DNA of 64,000 nucleotides from Sarocladium kiliense (GCA_030734395.1 JAUZTG010000029.1:434001-498000); one strand, 5' to 3'. Positions 35,875 through 48,552 are shown, counted from the first letter of the stretch. The notes: a model not told the origin generated them from the letters alone. Program-made: numbers and translations.

Positions 35875-37277
35875 CTATGAGTAGAATTGACTCCTTTGCA
35901 TAGCATCAACGGTGGAAAGCTCCTTCTCCGGGCCATCGATGCCCTTGCCCACGATATCCTTCTTCAACAAGTTCTCACTACCGCTCTCGCTAGGGGCCTT
36001 GATCGCCTTGATCTCCTGACCAGGGCGCTTGAGCACTTCGAGGTATGTTGAGGGTAGATAGCCTTGTCGTCCGTCTCTGGCCCGGCATTGCCACCATTCA
36101 CTGGGGTTGCCCGCGGGATCGTTCTTGCTGAGGACTGCGACGAGATCGCCCTTGCGAACCTCAAGCTCAACGCCAGTGCTGGGTTGAGGAAGGAAATCGT
36201 AGAGAAGGCGGCAGAACTCAAGCTTGGAGGGGTCGACTGGTTGCTGCTGCTCGAGAGCTTGCTGTTGCAGTCTCCTCTCTTCCTCCTCGTGGGTGGCTGC
36301 AAGTGTCTTGATCATCTTAGACATGAGGTATGGGATGCCGAAAGCGGCGGCAAGGAAGAAGAGAAGCGGCTTGCGGCTTGCTTTGGTTGGACCAGCGACT
36401 GGGTTTCCGTCGGGGCCAATAATTGTTCGGCCCTCGAACATGGCAAAAGCGGCGGGTGTGAGGGCAGTGGCATCAGCCGGTGGTGGTCGACCACGAATCT
36501 TTGCGATCAGGGTCCGGATCCATCGCATAAGGGTGAAGATGCCTAGAATCGAGCCGAGGGTATCCCTCAGATTTCCGAACTGCTCTGCAACCGATACCAT
36601 AGCTGTGAAAAGTCAGGACCAACGTTCATCGAAGTCAAACGAGGTGTTGTACTCACCAAAGAAGCTAGAGTGTGTTGCCATGTACGTGCTTTCAAGCATC
36701 TGGGCAAAGCCGCCGAAGGCAGTGACCAAGCCCTCGAGCATCTGGAAAGTCGCCGCAGTGCTGTTGTTGAAGCGATTCGTCAAGCTGTTGGGATCATTCG
36801 GGTTTCCGGGCATGCCGCCCATGCCGCCCATGCCACCCATGCCACCCATACCACCATACATGCCGCCCATCATCCCGCCACCGTAACCTCCGTAGCCGCC
36901 GTACATGCTATTTCCATAACTTCCATAGCTACCAAAGCGAGAATATGGGCTGGAATACGGCGATGAGTAGGCGCTGCCGTATGTCGAGCCATAGGTACCG
37001 TAAGGAGAGGCACCGACCGCTGGACGACTATAGTTGGCGGCGTTCTGGTTGACTGACGAGGCGAGAGAGGCGGGACGTTCGGGAATTGGAGGAGCAGAAG
37101 ATGATGCGGCTGTGGAGGTAGGCGTGGCGGCGGTAGTTGTAGAGGGGATAGCAGCTGAATAGAATTGTCAGACATCGTTCGTCATTGCTAAGCGGTGGAG
37201 CTGTGCTCAACATGAGACTAACCTGAGGGTGCTGTATTAGTACCAGCGCGCTCCCATGGCTTTGGAGGAGACGCCAT
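35875..37277 (-). CDS. PEX13: Peroxisomal docking protein peroxin-13
   Basis: Three exons on the minus strand: 37223-37277, 36657-37154 and 35875-36602; 426 residues. Introns are 68 and 54 bases, and the second restores THSSFFAMVSVAEQFG, which is conserved in fungal Pex13. The N-terminus (MASPPKPWERAG) is the usual Pex13 opening, followed by a Ser/Tyr/Gly-rich segment and a Gly-Met repeat made of GGMGGM units around residues 105-130. Membrane-associated helices follow (QMLEGLVTAFGGFAQMLEST, then the IFTLMRWIRTLIAKIRG region and PLLFFLAAAFGIPYLMSKM). An SH3 domain occupies about residues 312-375, with ALYDF-like LLYDFLPQ, GDLVAVLSK, EWWQCRARDGRQGYLPSTYL. Pex13 forms the docking and translocation complex for PTS1/PTS2 receptors with Pex14 and Pex17. 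Confidence 0.93.
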
Positions 37278-38623
37278 TGCAGCAGAGAGGGTGAGTGTTG
37301 TTGTGTGGTCGACCTGGTGTTGCACAAAGCCGTGGATCAATCGGTCGGTGGTTGATGGACGGGCGACCGCGACCGTGCCCGGGGAGGAGGACGACGTCAG
37401 CCAACAGCCAGCGAGACGGGAAGGGAAAAGCCTGTGATGATGATGTTGTTGAAAGCGATCGCCTCCGATGCGATCCTCGATTCGGCGAGAACGTCGACGG
37501 GTTGTACGGTAGGTGGTGAGAAGGATGAATTGACAGTCGGTGGTGAAGAGTTGATTGAGGTGAGGGTGCAGAGGTGGGAGCGGCGAAGGTGGAGACCGGG
37601 GGTGGAGGCAAGTGGCAGTGGGCAATGGGTCAAAGTCGTTCTTCCCTCGGGACTTGCGCCGGCCGCATCAGTTGCAGGTGCAAGCCTAGACTGGGGAAGG
37701 CGCGACCGACGCCAGATTTTTACCGAGGCAACTCTCCGCACTTGCCGTCACTGCCACATGAAATCCACGGTGAATCAAAAGAGAGCCGCACGCTGTAAAA
37801 TCCATCCCGGCTGCTGCGGAAAGCATGAAACCTGTGTGGCTTGCATTGAATCGTATCCTCATCAAAGTCATGATCTCACTTGCTTGGTTCCTGGATGACC
37901 GGCCTTGCCAGGTGCTTGTGAATGGCACATCGGCGCGTTTGCAATGACAGGAATATGGGCAACGCAGCAGGAGGTTACAGGCGGACTACGGAGCACCAGG
38001 CGTAGGGTCTATCAAGACTATGAACGAACAAAATATATCGTCACTGCCCAGATGTGTCTTGCTATGTAGCGTAAGATTGGTCCGGATAGCCTTGCGTCGA
38101 GGTCTTGTTCAGAGGCCACGTAGCCATGGATGCCATGGACATATGACGAGATCATCCTAAGTAGTCGAGTACTTGTTGGAAAATGGTAGATTGAAGGATT
38201 TAGCAGGTCTAGTAGGAAAAGTTGTGCACCTATGGTATGAGGTACGGTATCTAGGTTCTTAGGTGTCTGGTGCCTCATTGTCTTGCCGGCTGTCGCAGCA
38301 AGTATTGCCCTGCTATTCTACTTGCTATTCCATGCACTCATCATACCAACTATCCCGGTCTATTTCGGTAATCGGTTTGGTTCCTCTTCTCGTAAACTTT
38401 CGTTTTTGGCATTGTGATCAGTACCCAGCAGGGATCGTAGCCTTCGTTTTGCCCAAGTTGTAATCCTGGCCAGTCACACCGGGCCTAAACGTGTCGAGCG
38501 AGACGTCATCGCTGCCCTCTTCACGCTCTTGTCACCAGCAGCTCAGCTACGCTTTCCGGTCATTCTTCGCTTTGAAGTTTAGGGCGAAGCTGCTATTAAT
38601 CCTTTGCTCAATTACTTTGTAGC
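37278..38623. other. Divergent promoter region, PEX13 / phosphoesterase-domain gene
   Basis: About 1.35 kb between divergent start codons. Several overlapping frames in 37.3-37.9 kb are low-complexity Ser/Pro/Arg translations without motifs. No gene is supported. Confidence 0.55.
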
Positions 38624-40057
38624 ATGTCAAAACGACCGCAGAGCCCGGACCTCATACCCAACCCTTTCATCAAGAAGCGGAACCTCACCTGGACTCTCGA
38701 CGACAGCCCTCCACGGCACCCTCACGAGGACACACACACCTCCATATCTCACAATGGAACCGAGGAAAAGCGGCCTGCTGATACACCATCAGCAGCAGCC
38801 ATAGAGGCGGGCGAAGTTAACATCACCAATCACCTAAGCCACTTCACCACCCTCCTTACCTCCCATGTTCTCAACACATCTCCGCTTTCCATCAAGGAAT
38901 ACTCAAACCTATATAAGTCCAATGTAGACAGCCCTAACGGCGCTCACTTCGTCATTCATCAGCATGATCATCCTGTTGCGGGCACGCATTATGATTTGAG
39001 GCTGCAGATCAACGAGACGAGTAGTGCGAGTTGGGCGATCATGTATGGGTTGCCGGGGGATCCGAACTTGAGGAGATTGAATCGAAATGCTACTGAGACT
39101 AGGATTCACTGCTTATGGGTACGTTGTTGGCATGGTAGCCTCTTCGAACCAAGTGCGCTTTCCAGTGCAGACCCTTGCTTTCTCCTCCTTGAATACCAAT
39201 GCACACCTCCATGAGGACACGCTGGAATACAGTACTGACACCATTCTCAGAACCATCTCGTCGAGACCGCCTCCGCCTCCACTGGCTCTCTCCTCATCTG
39301 GGATACAGGAACCTACAGTATCCTCCCTCGAACAAGCAAATACGCCCCTTCCCACGATCCATCCTCTCAAACCTCCTCCCCTCCATCTTCACCCTCTCCT
39401 CCATCAACCCAACAGCAGCTTCTCCACGCAGCATTTCAGAACCGAAAGATCCGCATTCGTTTACATGGTTCCAAGCTCCCTGACCCATACGTGCTTCATC
39501 TCCGCCTAACGAAGCCAGAGGATGCGCAGGGCCGCTTGAGATCATCTAGGGTGCCAAAGTATCAGAGAGGAAGAGGGACAAGGGCGAAAAATGTCGCTCC
39601 TGAAACTAGCAGCGACTCAGGCACCGACTCTGAGCCAAATGATGAACCCCCAGAGACGCACCACGAGCCGAAGAGAAAGGAAGGCGAGGGGACTCAAGAC
39701 CCCCACATCACCTCTCCTACCGAACGTGAACTGCTCGAACTAGAAGACCATCAAGTTCGCGTCACCAACGCCTACCCCGGTGCCACAAATTCCATCGGGA
39801 GTATTCATCAACGAAGGTGGTATCTCTCTGTTGACCGGGTTGCAAGTGGGTTTGTCAGACATAAGGGGGGTTCGAGGTGGGAGCGTGCTGAGAATCAGGA
39901 GGACGATGGCGGTGGGAGGTTGAAATGGCCTTTTTATGTTCGTGGATCGGAACACGAGAGGAGTGTTGTTACGGGGAGGAAAGGAGAGGATATCTTGAGG
40001 GATGAGGGGGTTGTGGGCTTCGTACAGAGGAAAGGATGGAAGCCGGTGCTTGGTTAG
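38624..40057 (+). CDS. Stand-alone LigD-type 3'-phosphoesterase domain protein
   Basis: Two exons, 38624-39118 and 39251-40057, with a 132-base intron (GTACGT...CTCAG) that joins HCLW to NHLVETAS in frame; 433 residues. The first 85 residues are a Pro/Ser-rich tail. The domain matches the phosphoesterase module of bacterial DNA ligase D: FVIHQH (residues 109-114), HYDLRLQI with His122 and Asp124, SWAIMYGLPGDP, then NH at 166-167, LLIWDTGTYSILP and the RLHGSKLPDPYVLHLRL strand pair. The bacterial enzyme trims 3' phosphates and ribonucleotides at DNA ends during end joining. Here an acidic, low-complexity insert (about residues 250-310) separates that core from a C-terminal region containing QRRWYLSVDRVASGFVR. 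No ligase or polymerase domain is attached. Function in end repair is inferred from the family. Confidence 0.82.
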
Positions 40058-40433
40058 ATACGCGTCCATCATTTACAACAGACAGGGAATTGATAGGAGA
40101 GAAGCCGAAGTAGTATTCAGGCGTGCAATAAATCAAACCGAGTAACAAATCACAAGTATCAAGGGAATCATCATCAGCTAAGGGGAGAGAGTTGTCATGA
40201 CATGATCTCATCATTGTGTTCTATATAGCAAGTACTGATCCGGGGTATTCCCCATCCTGCCTAATTTGAGGCTCTTCGCGTCATGTGGTGTGAATCCGAA
40301 AAGAGTCGTGAGACAAACAAACAAGTTGTGCCCCTAGAACGCCGGTCATGCCCCCTTTGCCATCAAAAGCAAGAAAGATAAATACAATTTGCTGAAACTT
40401 CATCATCGAATAGCCAAACCCTTCGCCCTGCAT
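40058..40433. other. Convergent intergenic region
   Basis: About 375 bases between the stop codons of the phosphoesterase-domain gene and the SUR7-like gene; presumably 3' untranslated sequence. Confidence 0.6.
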
Positions 40434-41679
40434 TTAAGCACGGGTAGAGTAAGGTTCATAGGCAAGGTCTGATCGAGCGTTTTGAGGGTACTGCGGTCCA
40501 CCGTAGTTATACGCAGGTGAGAAGCCAGGGCTAGGCTGTGGGCTCCTACCCAGTCCACCATGCATCTCGTTATCCTCACCAAGACGGCCGTATCCACCAC
40601 GCTGCGAGCCAGGGAGGAGCTTCTCGCCGTCGTTGAAGCCCTTGCGTGCCTTGCGTTCCTGGCGAGATTCGGGCTTGCAGCAGCAGATGGTGAAGATCCA
40701 GAAGAGGCCGGCGGCGATAGAGAAGGCAGCACCGATCCAGATGGTGGCGAGAAAGCTGGTGTTGATGCTTGCATCGGCGTTGTGTTTGTGGCCAACGGAT
40801 TCGATGGCGCCGACGACGACTGATGCGGTAACGGTGGCGAGGGCGGCGGTTGCGATGACGAGGACGGTGGTAATACCGGCCCAGAGCCAGACGAGGCAGG
40901 ACATGACGCGGGTGCTGCGAACAGTTAGCATGCTGGATTGAGCTATGAAAAGAGGGAATGACATACCAGTTCGCGAAGATTCCCAGGGCGAACTCAAGAC
41001 CGAGTGCTACAAGGGAGATAACGAAGCCGATCTGAGTCCACTTCGTCACTGGCTTGAATACCTCGAGCGCATCGTGAAGCTCGTCGGGCAGAGTGATGTT
41101 GAGACCAGTCTGTTCGGCCAGAGTATCCAGAACAGTCGTGTTGAAATGCTTCGAAGCCCAATCCCACTCAGGGCTGGTGCAGTTGCGGTCGCCGTTGCTG
41201 TCGACGCGGCAGTATCCCCAAAGGTTGACCTCGTACTTATCACCAAGACCAAGCGTTGAAGCAGTAACAACACCATCCGCACGAGCCTCAATTTCGCGAC
41301 GAGCCTTGCCGTTGTTGTTCAGGAGGCTGTCAATATCGACATCATCAAGGCTGCTTCCATCAGGGAGCAAGTCCTTCAGGTCATCCAGAGTGGTGCCGTC
41401 AGGAAGTTTGCTCTCGATGTCCTCGAGGCTGGTTCCCTCAGGCAGCTTCTCCTTGATCTGGTTCTCAACATCGCTGAGGTCACCGAGGTTGTTCGGGTCG
41501 AAGTTCGAGATGAACTCGCTTGCTTCGCTGGCATCGAGGGTGAAGTTCGAGATGTCGATGGTGAACATGTTCAGGCGACGGTGGGAGACTCCGGCGAGCA
41601 CGGCGTAGAGAAGGGAGATAATAGCGGCGATACATAGTATCAGTGGCAGAGCCACGCAGAAGAAGCGTCCTCCGCGCAT
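40434..41679 (-). CDS. SUR7/PalI-family four-span plasma-membrane protein
   Basis: Two exons on the minus strand, 40967-41679 and 40434-40914, across a 52-base intron (GTATGT...CGCAG) that joins FANC to TRVMSCL; 397 residues. The frame is open further upstream but the first ATG is at 41677-41679. Span 1 is FFCVALPLILCIAAIISLLY. The long extracellular loop carries the family hallmark LWGYCRVDSNGDRNCTSPEW with its two cysteines. Spans 2-4 are WTQIGFVISLVALGLEFALG, VWLWAGITTVLVIATAALAT and FLATIWIGAAFSIAAGLFWI. A Cys-rich juxtamembrane CCCKPE and a Gly/Tyr/Pro-rich cytoplasmic tail follow. Between span 1 and the hallmark lie three tandem copies of a unit resembling LPDGTTLDDL. SUR7 relatives localise to eisosome membrane compartments; a pH-sensing PalI role is the alternative. 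Confidence 0.85.
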
Positions 41680-44600
41680 GATTGCGGTGGTTGTGATATG
41701 AGAAGAGCGGTTGGGGTCGAGGGAAAGGTTTAAAGGTTGGAGGAGCAAGCGAATGACGTGCTTGGTATCGTATCAGTCGAGTCGTGTCAGCGAAGGTAAA
41801 AAGACAAGACCACACTGGAGAAAAGGGAAATAGGAAGATTCAAAATGTGAGATAAAATGCAAAAGGAATGCAAAATAACGTAGAGGGGAGGACGAGAGGA
41901 TGAATAAATCACGAAACATGTCAGCAAGGGGGATTGCCGGATGTTTTTATGAGCTGTTGCGCCAGTTACAGTCAGTGAAGATCCCTGCCGCACTGTACCT
42001 TAACTCACTGGTGGTGCCGGAGCTGGGTTGCCTCGCTGCACTGCCAACGGGAGGCGGAGTGTACCTGCTCCACAGGCAAGCATGTGGTGCGCACAGAGGT
42101 ACCCATTAGCCAAGACGGGGCTAGCTGAGGCTGGGGGAGGGGGGCACACACACTGTGGCACTCCCTGGAGGGTCGGGCAGTCCCCTGCTGAGCCTTGCCG
42201 AACCCTGGTTGCATTCTCAAGGATGGGATTTTCCCGATGCGACGAATGATGCTTGTTTAGGGATGTCCCTCTAATTTGAGAGTCGAGGATGTGTCTCTAT
42301 GTTTGTTCTTCGAGTTGATGCTTTTCTCTGTTCTGTCGCAGCATATTGCATTCGCTCGTCACACACAATTCTTCTCTGTTCGTAACACGAGCAACAGCCA
42401 CCAGCGACATCACGATCAACGCCATCCCAGCCCCCAGCCCCAGCTGCTGACGTTTTTAGCGGGGGAGCCCATGATGCGCCGTTTCGGCCATGGCTCAGCC
42501 CCCGAAAAAAGAACACCCAGCACTCACGGAATTACCCCTGTTCCCAGCTGTTAGGTCCCTGCACTAGCCCAACACACCCACACTAACTCATCGCGCTCAG
42601 GGCTGTGCAGGCAGAATTCCAGCACGAAGTCGCTGTCCCGGATTGACTAGGCGATCCTTCACTGAATCTTATTTCCCAGTTCCAGCAACGAACGCGTGAA
42701 AAGAAGGTCGCAATTAACGCGTGTCGCTTATCCACAGATCGGCACCTCTTCAACACCCGCTAAGGTATGCTGCATCTCTTCCTATCCCTTTCCACTATCC
42801 CTTTTCGAGGAAAATGGTAGCATGACAAGGTGAAACATCCAGGCGGGATTTGGATCTGTTCATCAAGCAACCCTGGCACAGATGCAGAACCCTTACACGT
42901 AATAAGCACTTGTCGGCGAACCCGGTTCTGTTCTTGGGACATGGTAAGCAGAGCCTCTCAACTTAGGACACGCAAGGTGCCATAATTTGATCCTTCTCTC
43001 ATTTACCGGGCTCAAAAAGTCAGTTTCCTTACGCCAAGAAGTATCAACTTTCTCAAGAGGGTGCAGCTGCTCTTGGTTCGCATGCTCATCAACTCAATGC
43101 CTGATGACGCCCAGCTTTGTCGTAGGTAAGCAAATCAGGTCACCAACCACGAATAGCCACCATCACTCCGGGACAATCGTCTCTGGGCACAAAACTTGCT
43201 CCGGATTACGTATGTCACCCTGTTGCCCACAGCGACATGCGGATCATTCTCCATGTCTCCCATCGCAACAAACTGCACATCACGAAGATCACAGCTTCTC
43301 GCCCCACTAAATGAGGCGGATTTAGAGCTCGCCCCCACCACTTCCTCTCCTCTGGTCTCCCACCCTCATGATTTATTAATAGCAGCAACATCAGTCATCA
43401 GCCACGATGGCGGGAGATCACGAGTTTCAGTGGCCAACTCAGCTTCGTTTCTGACCAGCTTTCGTACCCCGTGCAGACTGACTGCGTTGGGCAAACACTT
43501 CCTCTTTAGCCCCTTCTGGCACACCCAGAAAACGACACGCGTTGGTTGGGCTTCACTGCCCTCTACGGTGAGTCGTATGGTATCAACTTGGGTCACATAT
43601 TTGAGCTTCGTCGTCGCAAAGGGATTAAAACGCCGCAAGATGTCTCGTGACTTCGGCTTCCCGCCTGGCTTTGCAGCATCGATCTTTTGATGGCAACAGG
43701 CAGAGAAGTACGAGATCCCAGGTTCGAGGTCCCATGGGCTTGGCACGCAACGGAGCCGCCCTTCAGCCGGATAGCAGTTCATGCGTCAGCGATTTTTTCC
43801 CCAATGACATCGCGATATACACCTATCAGCTAGCGCAACAGCTTCATTAGTCTGGTATCTGCCAGTTTTCCTGTGGCTGAGAGCTTTGAACACGCAATGC
43901 GCCAAGGAACTGCGAGTCAAGATGCGAGTGACTCTGACGGGCATGGTTCCGTTGCAAGCTCTGCGAACCTCGCAGAGTGGCTGTGTCGTCGTCGAGGACA
44001 GTCCAGCTGTTTAATCACCGCTATCATGTGAGGGAGTCAACTTGTACTATGAACGGGACGAGGGACATATGCGTCCTACTGAGGAGTGCATAGCCGCGCT
44101 CAGGCTGCTTCACCGAGACTGGAAACCGATAATGTTGGGACTGCTCGACAAAATTGTCCTATCGTATCGATTGATAAACTTTCACGACTGCCTTCAGCAA
44201 ACCAAGTGGCGAGGTAGTCCCTCCGAGCAACTCCGTAGTCACTTTGCTGAATGTAGCGGTTCAAATACCTTCCAACGTTGGGTCGAACGGAGTCGCGAGG
44301 TTTTGACTGTATGTTCCTCGACATGCAATGAAGTCACGTATCCCAATACTATCCGATGCAAAGTCTTTGATGAGTTGACATCGCCTTCGAATGAAAACCT
44401 AAGGACAAGAGCCCTCGAGAGCATGGCTGTCGCGCCTGTCGAGGCCGACTCCAAGTTCCAAAGACAATATTCAAATTATCTTGATCAGGCCTTCCATGGC
44501 TAAACCTTGAGAAGATAATATGTTTTCATGTCATGACTAGTTCTCGGCAGACGGGGTGCATCCACGTCGGTGATCGCGAGCGCAGTGCCTTTGAACATTC

Positions 44601-46863
44601 ACACTTGTGTCCTCTTGGCCCCGGCACTTCGGCCGCGAAGGTACTCTGCGTACCAAAGAATGGAGTGCTGGAATCGCATGGATTCGAGCTACTTGCACGT
44701 CACCTTCGTCTTCCGAGATGTCTTCGACACTTTGATGTGCTGATGTTCGGTACGTTTTGACTTCATTTGAGTTTGCACTTTCGTGAGAAGCTCCGCAACC
44801 AGCCCATATAGCTAATGAGTCACATCCTGTTCCCTAAGGTGAAGTCACATTGTGAAGGGAGCCGATTAGCCGTTGCTGCCGTATCTCACATCCAAGATAA
44901 GACCAAGAGTGCCGGCCGCAACTTGTCAAATCTACCTTACCTGAGGAGTAAGTGGTGGCTTACAGGGTATTGCATGCCCGACTCAACGTGCCAACGCGGA
45001 ACAGTCGATGCTCACTGCTGAATGGCGGGCTGGTCGGTCGAGATGGATGCGGGAGAGTCTTGGCTGTTGCTTAGCTCGCGGTCGAGACGGCGTTGGAGCT
45101 GCTGGTGTGATGGTGTCGGTGAAGATGGCCGGCGCATTAGTGGGGAGGCCAAGGCCGATATCAGAAGGTCAGGCGGGGGATGGCGTGTGATGGCTTGCTG
45201 GGAAACTGCGCGAGTGAAGACAGACTGAACGATGGTCGACTCTACAGGAAGAAGTGTGTTGGAGTGGGCTTAGTCAGGCAGCGTGGTTCGTCACCGCAAG
45301 GAACTAGAGGGGCTGGTGCCGTGTAGAGGCAGTCAAGATGGAAGAAGGCAGGAAGGATGCCGCGACAAATGTGGCATGCAAAGATCTGCGGAAGAAGCGA
45401 CCGGTGGCGCGAGCCACGCCAGGAAAGAGGGCAATTGGAGGCAGGCACCGTTCGCTGGGCGGGGGGATGAAACCTTGATTGTCTTACTTGAGTGTGGTAA
45501 GATATTCATAGACCGTTGAGATCTCCCTTGCAGAGTGTGCAGTTGATTGATAAGAAGAAATTGCAACAGATCCGTCGTGTGAACCTGGACCTAGATCGCA
45601 GCAAAATTGTTGCCCATCATCTCAAGCACCCCGGATTCAAACAGACACATGCTCCTTCGATCTGTACCCTTTCGCTTGTCTTGACCGAACTAGGCCCCAC
45701 TCGGCCTCAATACTGGCAGCTCTGCAGGCATCCATCACTGTAACCAGCCCCCGCCTCCCCCGTCTCAACCCCCAAACTCAGACTACCCTGCACCTATCCA
45801 AGCTCCCTCCTCCATCTTCCTTCGCTTTCGTCTCCTCCCAAGGCCTTGCCCTTGCTTCTTCAACCTTTCCACCCCGAAAACTCAACTTCCCAGTCGACCC
45901 TTGATTGCGTTTCCAGCGCTGCCCACCACGACGAACACCTTTTTGCGAGGTTCACACAGTTTGTTTCAAGATCGTGTCATCACCTTGTCAGAGCTATCAA
46001 CTATCCCCGGTCGTATTTACGAGCTGTGACGCACTATCGTCAACCCGTCCCTCCGCAAACGGCGTCGCTACTTTTCCTCCGTTCTTCGCGACTACAGTGC
46101 TGCGACCGAACCCTTTCTGACGGATATCTTCTCATCTGTGCCGATCTCCCCGTCTGCCGCAGTATCGCCGCTTATTTCCATCGCTCTGGGAACGATTGTC
46201 GTTACATCTCGTTCGTTCGCTTAGTAGGTATGTCGCCTCAGCTCCGTTACTCGACGTCACCGTTTGGTGATGATAAGACCAAATCACCTACCCTTCTTCG
46301 CCGCATCGACATCGAATGGTGCTTTAAACAACTCCCATTGCTCTTGCGCACATGATCCTCGTCACGACTCGTGCCCTGGGGAACCAACGCTAACATTCAG
46401 TGCCATCAGATCGTCACGCGCTGGCGCTCTCAATAGTCTAACCTTACCCATCCTTAGCCATCGTGGCAGTTCCGTCACTCAGCAACTCCACGACAATTTA
46501 CTCCCAACCAAGACAACACCCAACTCTGGCAACCCTATCTCACTGCAACCGTCGAAATTAATCTCTGGCTGTGACCTGAGAAAAGGCTCGGGTCTAGATT
46601 GCACAAGACGGACGCTTCACGGTGCCCTCGCTTTCTTTTCCTTGATCTCTTCGGCCCACGTCGCCGCCCTCCATAACCTCCAAGGCATTGCATCATCAAA
46701 CAAACTCTGGTTTTCGACAACGAAAGCGACCATATCGTCTTTTTCAAGACGTCGCATCGCTTTACAAGTCCCGACAGCAACCCCGCGTCGCAATTTGCGC
46801 CTCCACGTGAAATTCGAGACACCTGTCGCACCCTGGTGAGCCACTACACATTCCTGTTTCGTG
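41680..46863. other. 5.2 kb divergent region upstream of the SUR7-like gene and PPZ, no supported gene
   Basis: Both flanking genes are transcribed outward. The best internal frames are minus 43366-43782 (138 codons) and plus 44042-44503 (153 codons, first ATG at 44069). Their translations look more protein-like than their neighbours, but I recognise no family and see no splice support, so I do not call them genes. From about 45,740 to 46,860 the plus strand is strongly pyrimidine-rich with many short frames, which fits a long PPZ 5' leader. Confidence 0.5.
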
Positions 46864-48552
46864 ATGGGCAACCAAAGCTCCAAGGAGGGTGGCTCCGTCC
46901 CAAAGAGCAGTTCCGGGGACTTGCAGTCCTACCCATCATTCAGCAAATCCGACACCCAACAATCGTCCCGGTCGTTCCGCTCTCTGCGATCCAAGATCCC
47001 TGGCAGCAGCAGCAAGGTTGACAGCCCCAGGGCCTCCACAGCGCTGTCCAACACCGAATCCAATGATGCCGCGTCTGTCAGATCGGGCAAGAGTGGGCGG
47101 TCCAGCGCCTCCCGAGCGAGCCGTGGTGAGATCGGCTCCCTAAAACACTCCTCCACAGACATGTCAGCAGCTAGTCTGGACTCGGCAGTGGAGGACAACC
47201 TGCCACCATCGCCAACAATGTCAAGCAGCATTAAGGCTGGCGTTCACGATGTAAGCGCAGCGCAGGCTTCCGGAGAGGTCGACCATGTCTCCGATCAGCC
47301 ACCGCATGCGAGCGCTAATAGCGTCAATATGCACATGCAAACCCCTGGCCAGTCCATCCTGGTCAAGAAGGAGAACGCCATCAACCCCGTCACGAAGACT
47401 CCTTCTATGGAAAATGCGCAAGCGGAACGATCCAACAGCAATGTCGCCATGGCTGAGATCAACGACATCGATTTGGATGATTTTATCAAGCGCCTTCTCG
47501 ATGCCGGGTACGCTGGCAAGGTCACAAAAAGCGTCTGCCTCAAGAATGCAGAGATTGTCGCCATTTGCCAGCGGGCACGGGAGGTCTTCTTATCCCAGCC
47601 TGCACTGATCGAGCTTGATGCACCTGTCAAAATCGTTGGTGATGTTCATGGACAATATACCGACTTGATCAGGATGTTCGAGATGTGTGGCTTTCCGCCT
47701 TCAGCCAACTACCTCTTCCTTGGCGATTACGTTGACAGAGGGAAGCAGTCCCTTGAGACGATTCTCCTTCTACTCTGCTACAAGCTGAAGTTCCCTGAGA
47801 ACTTCTTCCTCCTTCGTGGCAATCATGAATGTGCCAATGTTACCCGTGTCTACGGGTTCTACGACGAATGCAAGCGACGTTGCAATGTCAAGACTTGGAA
47901 GACATTCATCGACTGCTTCAACACTTTGCCGATTGCCGCAATTGTGGCCAACAAGATCTTTTGTGTCCACGGCGGTCTCTCCCCTGCGCTTGGTCATATG
48001 GACGATATCCGCAATATTGCTCGACCAACAGATGTGCCAGATTATGGCCTGCTCAATGATTTGCTGTGGTCCGATCCTGCAGATATGGAGAATGATTGGG
48101 AGGCCAATGAAAGAGGCGTCAGTTATTGTTTCGGTCAACGGGTTATCACGGACTTCCTCGCCACTCACGACTTTGATCTAATTTGTCGCGCGCACATGGT
48201 GGTAGAGGATGGCTATGAGTTCTTCAACGACAGGGTCCTCGTTACTGTCTTCAGTGCTCCGAATGTAAGTATCTTCACATATTTGCGAAGGATACAAATC
48301 TAACAAACCGAACAGTATTGTGGAGAGTTCGATAATTGGGGAGCCGTCATGTCCGTCTCTTCGGAGCTCCTGTGCAGCTTCGAGCTGTTGAAGCCACTTG
48401 ACTCCAGCGCTCTCAAGAGCCACATCAAGAAAGGCAACAAGAAGCGACAGCACATACTCAACAGTCCGGTAGGTGACACCGCTCTCTACTTGATGCGCTA
48501 TTCAGCTGACTTTTCCTAGCCTGCTCTTGTCCAACCCCAAAGTGTGCCCTAG
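46864..48552 (+). CDS. PPZ1: Serine/threonine protein phosphatase PPZ (Ppz1/Pzh1 type)
   Basis: Three exons: 46864-48264, 48316-48468 and 48520-48552, with two 51-base introns; 528 residues. The chosen ATG gives MGNQSSKEGG, an N-myristoylation signal typical of Ppz proteins; the codon before it is GTG. A Ser-rich, basic N-terminal extension of about 200 residues precedes a PP1-like catalytic domain beginning at DIDLDDFIKRLLDAGY. Metal-binding motifs are intact: GDVHGQ (259), GDYVDRG (287) and GNHE (319), plus HGGLSP and later YCFGQ, the RAHMVVEDGYEFF block and SAPNYCGEFDN, which is completed across intron 1. Fungal PPZ phosphatases regulate cation homeostasis, salt tolerance and cell integrity, and are inhibited by Hal3-type proteins. 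The last exon encodes only PALVQPQSVP. Confidence 0.92.

Noticed and set aside
36800..36905. Apparent microsatellite of GGCATG-type units
   Set aside because: It is the coding sequence of the Gly-Met-rich segment of PEX13.
43700..43740. tRNA-like T-loop string CAGGTTCGAGGTCC
   Set aside because: No matching acceptor, D or anticodon arms could be drawn around it.
43366..43782. 138-codon minus-strand frame
   Set aside because: A plausible amino-acid mix but no recognisable domain, and an equally long frame lies on the other strand.
44042..44503. 153-codon frame, moderately protein-like
   Set aside because: The apparent start is not ATG (first ATG at 44069), no family is recognised and no splice context supports it; kept only as a candidate.
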